This document shows positions 23,863 through 31,714 of a stretch of 64,000 nt of DNA, piece by piece (the stretch's first letter is position 1; each line of letters opens with the position of its first letter). The translations under genes were made by a program, and so were the position numbers. The notes below the pieces were generated by a model that worked only from the letters and a program-made list of their open reading frames with translations, was not told where the DNA came from and did not search any database. This DNA is from an uncultured Bacteroides sp. GTDB lineage: Bacteria; Bacteroidota; Bacteroidia; Bacteroidales; Bacteroidaceae. The DNA lies in contig CAUEFX010000003.1 of the NCBI GenBank assembly GCA_958477465.1, positions 1-64,000 of the forward strand. The letters are read 5' to 3'.

Positions 23863-26800
23863 TCAGATATTTTTACTTGGAAAATTATTTTTCAATAACT
23901 TGTCGACATCCGGAATCAAAATGGTCTTGCCCGGTTCTATCGTATAGATATCCGTTCGTACTTTGGTCTTTTTATCACGTTTATAAGTATAAGTTACATA
24001 AGGATTGATTCTTTGTATCAAAGTCAAAGCCTGTTTCATTTCATCTTTCGAGAAGTTTTTCGTTTCTGGATAAATCTGCGTTAAAATAACTTGCAAATCG
24101 GTTTCATCGGTAACAATCACACCTTGAAGCGAAACATCCGTCCCTTTTACTACCACAACCTTGCCACCTTGGGGTAGTTTAGAAAGTAACATCTTTTCAC
24201 TAACGAAGTTTTTATCACGACCTCTCCATACGATCATCGAAGCATAATACTGTTTCAACTCATCCTTAAACGCCTGTGGAACGTCCAATTTATCAACCGA
24301 ACGGGTGATTTCTCTCGAAATATTATACTGTTCAGCTATAAAATTGTAGTCATCGGCAACCAACCGCCCATCATTAGCCATCATCAATTGGTAAAACAAG
24401 TCGACCACATATCCGAATTCCAATGTTCCGGTCGGAATTTCGGGATTTTCCCCGACAATGAAGTCTCGCAACATATCCTTGATAGCCTCTCCTTTCGACA
24501 ATGGATATTTCAATTCCCCAAAATACTCTTTCATTTCCTGCGGTGCAATAATACGAGTGATTTGATTTGTATTTTTCTTCACAGCTTCCCGTCCGTCTGT
24601 GCTCAATACTGGTTCAACAATGCCATCTACCTGATCGACATCTTTGTAAGGATCAAAATCAACCTCTACTACTCCGACCTCCAACGCTCCGGAAGACACG
24701 GTCACAGTCACCTTTCCCGGTTTCCCATTAGAGCGGATTAAATTCAATACCGGTGCGTCAATATACATCGTTCCTTCATATTCTTCAGTACGGTCACGGT
24801 CGCTTACAAACAAATCGGCACCAACCAAGGTTGCAGGTCCAGTAATCCCCCACTTCAAAACCGGGTTCGCTCCAATTACATGCACACCATTGGCATCTAC
24901 TACATCGGCTTTTATTTCAACCAATTGATTCAGTCCTGCCGAAAGACGGTCGTGCGATGCAGTCAAGACTATTTTTGCCGGCTTGCCTGCCATGACAATT
25001 TTATCGGTTACGATTTCACCATCTTTAGTAGCCACAGCTTCAATCGCCCCTTTGGAAACCAGCACATTCTCAAACACTACAGTGAATTGATTTTCTTTAT
25101 TCAATTTCTTCTTGCCCTGACTCTTTCCGTTCACAAACAGTTCGACTTCATCGCAATTAGAATGTACCATAAAATCTTTCTTTTGTCCCAAATACTTTTC
25201 TCTCCAGAAATGGTATTGTATGAAAACCATGGGCTTTTTTGCAAAGTTTGCCTGCCACAAGTAGTATTTATATTTTGGTGTTCTCCACGAATCAACCCAA
25301 CCTTTAGGGTTAATGTGTTTCAACGGAGAATTTACGTACTCACGGTCACAGCCATGGTCTGCATACAGCCATACCGAACCATAATGAGTTTGCACATCCC
25401 GCATCATAGCACGTTTCACATCATTAACCTCCGTCCCGGCATGCTGTCCGTCAGTAGGCTCCAAGTTTTTGTCATCCGTATCATACCACCCTCTGATGGT
25501 ACAACGCAAAAATCCTTCAATAGACATATTCTTTTCACTATGGGGAGCATAGTCACCCACAGAGTTGTTATATACATGACGGGAAGTGATGATACGAGTC
25601 GTATCTTCCTCATACGCCCATTTGGAGTCGGCAGCGTCGGTCGTTTCGTTCCCCATACTCCAAAAAAAGATGGACGGGTGGTTACGGTCGCGACGAATCA
25701 TTTCCCGGCAATTCTGTTCCTGCACTTCTTCGCTAAATTCCTGATTCTTAATATTTGGTAACTCCTGGTCGATGAATATGCCGTGACGGTCGGTAAAATC
25801 GTAGATAGAAGCATCATGCGTGTAATGCGCCGTACGCATGAAATTATGTTCAAGATTATGACGAATATCATTCATATCGCGTAAAGCAATCCATTTGGGG
25901 AATGCGGCACCTATCCAAGGGAACTCTTCATGGCGATTTTGCCCGTGCACCCACACTTCTTTTCCATTTAACCACAAACGATCCGTCTGATAATTCCACT
26001 CAAACCAACGGAAACCCAATGGGCTATAATAAGTATCAAGTAATTTATTACCGTTATACACTTCACTATATACATTATACACATATGGAGTTTCCGGACT
26101 CCACAGATGTGGTGACTTTACTATTTTACTTGTTTGGTCGAATGCTACGATTTTACCTGGCTCCAACGATTTTGTTTGGATCATTTTTTCAATAACCTTA
26201 TTATCGGCATCGGTAATGACTGTGACAATTTTAGCTTTCACCGTTTTCGAGTATTCATTTTTCACATGAGTTTGCACCCGCACATTAGCCTCTTTCGCTG
26301 ACACCTTCGGTGTAGTTACAAATGTACCTCCTTCGTGTTTGTATGAACCTTGAAAGGGAATAAACAGTCTATCCTTGATGACTAAACGTACGTCACGATA
26401 AATACCTCCGTAAACGTCCCAGTTGCCCGCATTCATTGGCGGAATTTTATACTTATCGTTCAAAGAGTTATTTACGGCAACTACAATCACATTTTCTTCT
26501 CCGAAACGTACAGCATCGGTGATATCAAAATAGAAACCACCAAACCCTCCTTTATGGTCACCAAGGTAGTTACCGTTTACAAAAACCTTGGAATACTTTT
26601 GTACCCCGTCAAATTCAAGGAACAGTTTCCGATCTTGATACTCATTGCCTATGATAATACGCTTTCTGTACCACCCCCAACCAGTCCACCAATATGGACT
26701 ATCTTTTTCCGACGGATTTTTGATATATGGATGTAACTCGCCGGTCGTTTCATAAGTCATCCAAGTATGAGGTAAAGCAATCGCACTCCATTTCGAATCA

Positions 26801-26982
26801 TCAAACAATGGATTTTCACATCCCATCTTATCGGCTTTCGTATCTGGAAAATAGTTGAATGTCCATTGTGTGTTAATATTCTTTTCAATCCGATTACTAA
26901 TCGGTACTTTGTAAGTTTTTTGGGCCATTATGGGAATTATCCCACAAACAATCAGCCACAAGAACAAATAGTTTTTCTTCAT
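23863..26982 (-). CDS. glycoside hydrolase family 2 enzyme (1)
   Basis: 1039 aa with a signal peptide (YLFLWLIVCGIIPIMAQ). Order: sugar-binding jelly-roll (WYRKRIIIGNEYQDRKLFLE, GGFGGFYFDIT), Ig-like domain, TIM barrel starting at PLGFRWFEWNYQTDRLWLNG, then C-terminal Ig-like parts with SNCDEVELFVNGKSQG as in DUF4982 enzymes. Acid/base Glu is in FFWSMGNETTD. The nucleophile is not obvious; AGTEVND is a candidate. The family releases beta-galactose, glucuronate or related sugars. It heads a three-gene group with a beta-helix enzyme and the esterase, and a possible promoter precedes it at 27012. Confidence 0.88.
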   Translation of the reverse strand: MKKNYLFLWLIVCGIIPIMAQKTYKVPISNRIEKNINTQWTFNYFPDTKADKMGCENPLFDDSKWSAIALPHTWMTYETTGELHPYIKNPSEKDSPYWWTGWGWYRKRIIIGNEYQDRKLFLEFDGVQKYSKVFVNGNYLGDHKGGFGGFYFDITDAVRFGEENVIVVAVNNSLNDKYKIPPMNAGNWDVYGGIYRDVRLVIKDRLFIPFQGSYKHEGGTFVTTPKVSAKEANVRVQTHVKNEYSKTVKAKIVTVITDADNKVIEKMIQTKSLEPGKIVAFDQTSKIVKSPHLWSPETPYVYNVYSEVYNGNKLLDTYYSPLGFRWFEWNYQTDRLWLNGKEVWVHGQNRHEEFPWIGAAFPKWIALRDMNDIRHNLEHNFMRTAHYTHDASIYDFTDRHGIFIDQELPNIKNQEFSEEVQEQNCREMIRRDRNHPSIFFWSMGNETTDAADSKWAYEEDTTRIITSRHVYNNSVGDYAPHSEKNMSIEGFLRCTIRGWYDTDDKNLEPTDGQHAGTEVNDVKRAMMRDVQTHYGSVWLYADHGCDREYVNSPLKHINPKGWVDSWRTPKYKYYLWQANFAKKPMVFIQYHFWREKYLGQKKDFMVHSNCDEVELFVNGKSQGKKKLNKENQFTVVFENVLVSKGAIEAVATKDGEIVTDKIVMAGKPAKIVLTASHDRLSAGLNQLVEIKADVVDANGVHVIGANPVLKWGITGPATLVGADLFVSDRDRTEEYEGTMYIDAPVLNLIRSNGKPGKVTVTVSSGALEVGVVEVDFDPYKDVDQVDGIVEPVLSTDGREAVKKNTNQITRIIAPQEMKEYFGELKYPLSKGEAIKDMLRDFIVGENPEIPTGTLEFGYVVDLFYQLMMANDGRLVADDYNFIAEQYNISREITRSVDKLDVPQAFKDELKQYYASMIVWRGRDKNFVSEKMLLSKLPQGGKVVVVKGTDVSLQGVIVTDETDLQVILTQIYPETKNFSKDEMKQALTLIQRINPYVTYTYKRDKKTKVRTDIYTIEPGKTILIPDVDKLLKNNFPSKNI

Positions 26983-27004
26983 GTCTTTATTTAATAGTAG
27001 TTTG

Positions 27005-27012
27005 CAAATTTA
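27005..27012 (-). promoter_or_regulatory. possible -7 box before the GH2 gene at 26982
   Basis: TAAATTTG on the minus strand matches TAnnTTTG, 22 bases before the start codon, within the only sizeable gap (246 bases) of this part of the locus. No -33 match, so an internal promoter is possible but unproven. Confidence 0.35.
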
Positions 27013-27228
27013 TAATCAGTTCTCAATAAAACCCCACCCAAATTTCTTGTTGCAAAGTTGGGAAAGACTCATCACATTGTTGTCTGAAATAAAAAGAATC
27101 TTGTCTTATTCCCCGTATTTCATTTAATGGTTTTGTTCAAAAAAACACAGTAAATGTTCGTTTTTTGCATGTTAACCACCTCTGTTCAGTTGTCTGTTTA
27201 CGCCACAGATATGCTCTCTGATACCTTT

Positions 27229-28269
27229 TCAACGTTCTTTTATGAATTTCAGTGAAAATGTTTTTTTATCATCGCCCGCCCCAGTCAACACATAGCTACC
27301 GACTGGTAAAAAGCGAAGTGAAAGTCGATTTTCGTTTACTTTTCCGGCATGAACCGTACGCCCGGAAAAGTCACTAATTCGATACACGTACCCGTTACCA
27401 CACATCTCTTCCGGGAAAAAAACTGTTTCCGAAAATGGCTGATACCGCACCCCATAATTAGGTACAGTAGTTTGCTCCACTTCAGACGGCAACTCGTTAT
27501 CGACAGGATCGCCATCGTAAGTTTCAACGGAAAACGCATTCAACGACACAGGGGAAATCTCGTCCACCTCGTACAATACGAAACGCACCAAGGCAGTACC
27601 TGCCGGCAAACGCAACCGCACCTTCTGCACTTCACCATCAAAAAAAGGCCTGCAATCATCCATAATTTTCAAAGGCATCCAATCGTTTACTCCGGTAGCT
27701 GCCGCCTCAACAGAGAACAATCCTGAAAATTTGTCCGCCGCCACACAGCGAATTTCAAAAGAAAGCAAATCCTGCTTTCCTGAAAAAGCGATAAAAAACG
27801 CAGCACCACACTGAGCAAATACAGCCGCTCCCGTTTCATCTTGCAATAAACCACAACCGCTCCAACCCATAGTAGAGTTACTCCATGCACTGACAGGATA
27901 AGAAGGTGTAAATTGTATGCTAAACGGAGCAGTTCGAGACTTGATTTGCCTAACCGTCATCGACACTTCCTGTACCTCTTTCCCATCAGAAATAGAGAAT
28001 GTTTGTGTCGTTTGCTTGGAAAAATCAACAGGAAAGCCCGATAACCCGATTAAAGACCACAAGGGTTGAAGTTCTGCCGCAAGTTCCACTTTCGATAATT
28101 TTGCTTGTTTATTCAGTATAATTTCAACCTCAGTCCGATTACCGTCTGACTCTCGTACACACGTTTGGGATAGAGTGTTTCCGCTAAATAAATAGCAAAA
28201 GCCTTTTTGCGAGTGAGCAGAAAAGGCTACGCATAAGAATAAGAATACGCCTAATAATTTACTATGCAT
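27229..28269 (-). CDS. secreted protein with C-terminal T9SS-like sorting domain
   Basis: 346 aa from the Met at 28269, which gives a clean signal peptide (LLGVFLFLCVAFSAHSQ); a longer frame to 28305 overlaps the upstream gene. The body is beta-rich and unlike any enzyme I know. The last ~80 residues (VYRISDFSGRTVHAGKVNEN, then LPVGSYVLTGAGD and a basic end) have the pattern of type IX secretion C-terminal domains. Gut Bacteroides generally lack the secretion system, so this may be a folding or attachment relic. It could be a glycan-binding protein. Confidence 0.65.
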   Translation of the reverse strand: MHSKLLGVFLFLCVAFSAHSQKGFCYLFSGNTLSQTCVRESDGNRTEVEIILNKQAKLSKVELAAELQPLWSLIGLSGFPVDFSKQTTQTFSISDGKEVQEVSMTVRQIKSRTAPFSIQFTPSYPVSAWSNSTMGWSGCGLLQDETGAAVFAQCGAAFFIAFSGKQDLLSFEIRCVAADKFSGLFSVEAAATGVNDWMPLKIMDDCRPFFDGEVQKVRLRLPAGTALVRFVLYEVDEISPVSLNAFSVETYDGDPVDNELPSEVEQTTVPNYGVRYQPFSETVFFPEEMCGNGYVYRISDFSGRTVHAGKVNENRLSLRFLPVGSYVLTGAGDDKKTFSLKFIKER

Positions 28270-28282
28270 ATATTCAGTATTT

Positions 28283-29818
28283 TCACTCAAACACGACCGT
28301 ACCATTACATGACGAATCGAAATAAACGGATGAGAGGTTCGTCACCTTCTTTCCTTCCACGGTGAGGTTCTTGAAAGTGATCTGCACATCGGAAGAAACC
28401 GTCAACGTCGCATCACGCACGATTTTAAACTTGTTTGGAAATGCCTTTTTGAACAAGCAATCTTCTATCCGTACATTCAATATCTTTCCTATCTCGGCTT
28501 GTGTACTGTTCCGCTTTTTCAAATTGATATTAATCCCCCTCTTTTGGGAATCGGGATAGTTATATTCTACACGGTTGTTTTTGTACAAGACCCCGTTCAC
28601 AACGGCTTGGTCCTGTACATCAATAGCTATGGCACGGTCGGATTCCACGACATCATTGTCTTCAAACACAACTCGTGTGATATTACCGCATCGGGTTTCC
28701 GTCCCTATTTTGAGAGACGATTTCTTTGTCAGGAACACGTTACCCCTCACTTCTATGTCGTCCACATCTTTAATTACCTTGGGACTTCCAGTACCTACAC
28801 ACTTAATAGCCACATTATCATCGCCCGCCCAACCAAAGCAATCAATGATTCGGATGTGTTGTGATGCATCCGGATCCCAACCGTCGAAGTTCGACAAATC
28901 TTTACTCGGATTAGGATTGTTCATCATTTTACAACGGGTAAACGAAATATTCTCACTGCCTACCATTTGAGTATTCCAACGGGATGGATCTTTCAGCAAA
29001 ATACCGTCAAACACAATATCACGTGAATTGACAATGAACAGTATCCGCATCGCCCCTTTACCATTCGACTCGTTGGGATCGAATACGCCCCGAAACCAGG
29101 TTCCGTTCCCATCGAATCCTCCTCTGCCGGTCACCCGTATATCTTCCGCATCTTTAATATAGATGAAACGGTTCGCCCCCGACTTGTCGTTATTCAAATA
29201 ACTCTCCATGGACGATGGATCAGCTATGATCCTTGCGTTCTGAGCCAAATGGATACGCGAATGGCTGGGTATTCTCAGCCCGAATGATTTGTATACACCC
29301 GCTGGAAAATACAAGATATTATCCGTACCAGCATTATCGTTCAAGGCTTTTTGTATATGTGCAGTTTCATTTTTGCACCCCGTATTATCCACACAGTATT
29401 CCCGTGTAATGTCAACCACATTTCCCTCTGGCAACTGTTCGGGTAGTTCAACAAAAAGCAACAAACGTTTGGTAAAATCCTGATTCTGACTAAAAAATAG
29501 AACCACATATCCCGTCCGATCTACCACGAATGAAAGTTTGTTTCCGATTTTAGTTCCTTTGATCCCATAACTATCCGGAGAAATACTCCAATCACTGTCA
29601 CCGAAAGGAAAATCGGTTTCAACTTCCATGTTCAGTTGCTGACCCATATAGGTCAATTCTGTATACTTGTATGTAGACAATCCATATTCCAAAGGTACGT
29701 CATTCTGTTCTTTCACCGACACTAGTTCACCGTTACAACGTACTGTAAAAACTGCTCCCTGTGCATTGATTACACCGACAAGTAAACCTACGAAAAATAA
29801 TATTTTACGAAAGCCCAT
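28283..29818 (-). CDS. GH28-like parallel beta-helix enzyme (2)
   Basis: 511 aa, signal peptide ILFFVGLLVGVINAQGA rather than a lipobox. The same build as the protein at 22320: YFPAGVYKSFGL, RGGFDGNGTWF, FDGWDPDASQHI, FGWAGDDNVAIK and SSLKIGTETRCG. Here the NTDG box reads FDGWDPD, keeping one Asp, with the DD pair intact. It lies 2 bases from the next upstream gene stop, so the genes are co-transcribed. Likely to act on a uronic-acid-containing backbone or side chain in the periplasm. Confidence 0.8.
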   Translation of the reverse strand: MGFRKILFFVGLLVGVINAQGAVFTVRCNGELVSVKEQNDVPLEYGLSTYKYTELTYMGQQLNMEVETDFPFGDSDWSISPDSYGIKGTKIGNKLSFVVDRTGYVVLFFSQNQDFTKRLLLFVELPEQLPEGNVVDITREYCVDNTGCKNETAHIQKALNDNAGTDNILYFPAGVYKSFGLRIPSHSRIHLAQNARIIADPSSMESYLNNDKSGANRFIYIKDAEDIRVTGRGGFDGNGTWFRGVFDPNESNGKGAMRILFIVNSRDIVFDGILLKDPSRWNTQMVGSENISFTRCKMMNNPNPSKDLSNFDGWDPDASQHIRIIDCFGWAGDDNVAIKCVGTGSPKVIKDVDDIEVRGNVFLTKKSSLKIGTETRCGNITRVVFEDNDVVESDRAIAIDVQDQAVVNGVLYKNNRVEYNYPDSQKRGININLKKRNSTQAEIGKILNVRIEDCLFKKAFPNKFKIVRDATLTVSSDVQITFKNLTVEGKKVTNLSSVYFDSSCNGTVVFE

Positions 29819-29820
29819 AA

Positions 29821-31713
29821 TTATTTATTGTTATCTTTATTCCATATCACCGACGGAGTGGTAAATGGGAAACTTTCCCCTTGAACATCGGTCACTTCCA
29901 AGTTTTTCACATCCTCAAAAATCACTGCCGGGCGAATATCCGTATGCTGTACGCGGATATTAAGGTTCTTACATTTCAGTCCATTAATATGACGAAAATA
30001 GAGTCCATAGGCGGGGCAAGTTCCGTAGATATTGAATTCCGGGTATTTATCCTCGTTTTCAGGAATGTCGCGCGTGACAAAATCCTGGTCCATCAAGCTA
30101 CCGAAATAGAGTAGGTCGCAATTCTCTATAGTCAGATTCTCTATATTTTGAGAAGCCAACCCACCAATAGCTGAACCTACGCCCGGACCATTGCGCACTT
30201 CCACATAGCCGATGCCCGTATTACGCACATTACGTATGGTCACATCTTTCAATCTCCCTTGAGGCGCAGGATTTGGACCACCCTCAAAGGTACGCCCGCG
30301 ATTGCCCAAACGAATGAACAATGGGGTTGCACAATTGTGCAGCAAAATGTTTTCATACGTGATATTTTCCATTTGTGCACCATCTACACACTCTATGGCT
30401 ATCCCGTAACGGGCAGTTCCTTCGATGTTACGGGCTACTAAGTTCTTGATACCGCCATGTGTTTCCGTACCGATCTTCAGCAAATGGCAGTTGGCATAGC
30501 GGGAACGTACACCGTCTATCAAGATATTCTCACCCACCGCCATGGAAAGAGATTTCAAGCACACCACATCATCACCACACAAACCGTTAAAATTGCGTAT
30601 CACCACATTCTTGCAACCGCTGATGTCCATACCATCCTGATTATGCGTACCGGTATAGCAACGTGCCCGGCAATCGATAATAGAAAGATCCTCACATGCT
30701 TCATAGTACTGTGTCCAATTTGCACTACGTATCAGTGTAACACCTTCCAGACTTACCTTTTGGCATTGTACCATTCGTATCAAGCGAGGACGTTCATGTT
30801 CGTTACCTTTCCCCTTCCACGGGAATCCATTGTATAGGGAATTGCCATCGATAATTCCTCCACCGATGATCCGTATGTTTTTACGCCCCTCGGCAAACAG
30901 GAATTGGAAATCTTCATTTGAACGGAAAGAAGGCAACTTGGAGGTAAAACGGGGATAATCCGCATGGTTTTGCGAACCGCGCAATATTGCCCCTTTCTCA
31001 ACATAAAGAGTTACATTATCCTTCAGCTCCAAGGTACCGCTCAAATAAACTCCGTCGTGTATATACACCACCCCGTTTTTCACTTTGCTACAAGCGTCAA
31101 TGGCTTTTTGTAGAGCCTGTGTGTTGACGGTGACATTATCACCCACCGCTCCATATTCACAAACGTCCAAGATCTTACCTTCCGGCATTTTTTTCACTAA
31201 AGACATCGTAGCCTTGATCGCTACGGCATACATCAGTGTATTAGCGTTCCCGTTGGCACCCAACATCACTTCCGCACCTTTGACAAAATGCTTTTCCAAC
31301 ACTCGGAAACGATCGTTTCCCACCAGGACTTCTTCGCCGGTTTCCGCATAATCCGCAAGCCATGCCGGACGATAACCCACTCCCGAATGAAGCATGACGA
31401 ATACATCGGCATCGACCGTCAAGCGAAAGGAAGCGATGACATCTCCCTTGAAGTTTTTCGACCCATAAGCTGTTTGGATGAAGTCAGCCCCTTTCAGTAA
31501 CCCGGGCAAATAAGTGATGGGACGTTCTATCTCTCCATACATCGAGCAACCTTCTTGTAAGTTACCTTGCTCTACCCAATGTGAAGCATTGTAATTGTAG
31601 GTATAAATATCACGGAGATCCAATTCCGTTATCGATTGCGTATCAGCATATCCCTCTACACAAAACAAAGAGAACACCCCTATTAAAAATCCTAAACGAT
31701 ATTTCTTTTTCAT
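29821..31713 (-). CDS. GH28-like parallel beta-helix enzyme (3) with extra N-terminal domain
   Basis: 630 aa with signal peptide (LGFLIGVFSLFCVEGYA). Residues ~25-170 form an additional beta-rich domain, then the beta-helix starts at ILDVCEYGAVGDNVTVNTQA. Motifs: GGIIDGNSLY, HNQDGMDISGC, GLCGDDVVCLKS and LLKIGTETHGG. The NQDGMD and GDD boxes retain the aspartates used by GH28 enzymes. It is more like classical polygalacturonase relatives than the other two. It is one base from the upstream GH2 gene. Confidence 0.82.
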   Translation of the reverse strand: MKKKYRLGFLIGVFSLFCVEGYADTQSITELDLRDIYTYNYNASHWVEQGNLQEGCSMYGEIERPITYLPGLLKGADFIQTAYGSKNFKGDVIASFRLTVDADVFVMLHSGVGYRPAWLADYAETGEEVLVGNDRFRVLEKHFVKGAEVMLGANGNANTLMYAVAIKATMSLVKKMPEGKILDVCEYGAVGDNVTVNTQALQKAIDACSKVKNGVVYIHDGVYLSGTLELKDNVTLYVEKGAILRGSQNHADYPRFTSKLPSFRSNEDFQFLFAEGRKNIRIIGGGIIDGNSLYNGFPWKGKGNEHERPRLIRMVQCQKVSLEGVTLIRSANWTQYYEACEDLSIIDCRARCYTGTHNQDGMDISGCKNVVIRNFNGLCGDDVVCLKSLSMAVGENILIDGVRSRYANCHLLKIGTETHGGIKNLVARNIEGTARYGIAIECVDGAQMENITYENILLHNCATPLFIRLGNRGRTFEGGPNPAPQGRLKDVTIRNVRNTGIGYVEVRNGPGVGSAIGGLASQNIENLTIENCDLLYFGSLMDQDFVTRDIPENEDKYPEFNIYGTCPAYGLYFRHINGLKCKNLNIRVQHTDIRPAVIFEDVKNLEVTDVQGESFPFTTPSVIWNKDNNK

Positions 31714-31714
31714 G

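Noticed and set aside
23863..26982. First GH2 enzyme thought to lack its nucleophile Glu
   Set aside because: The segment VWLYADHGCDREY seemed to replace the nucleophile region, but comparison with DUF4982-type GH2 layout puts the nucleophile earlier, where AGTEVND offers a Glu. Without an alignment a loss cannot be claimed.
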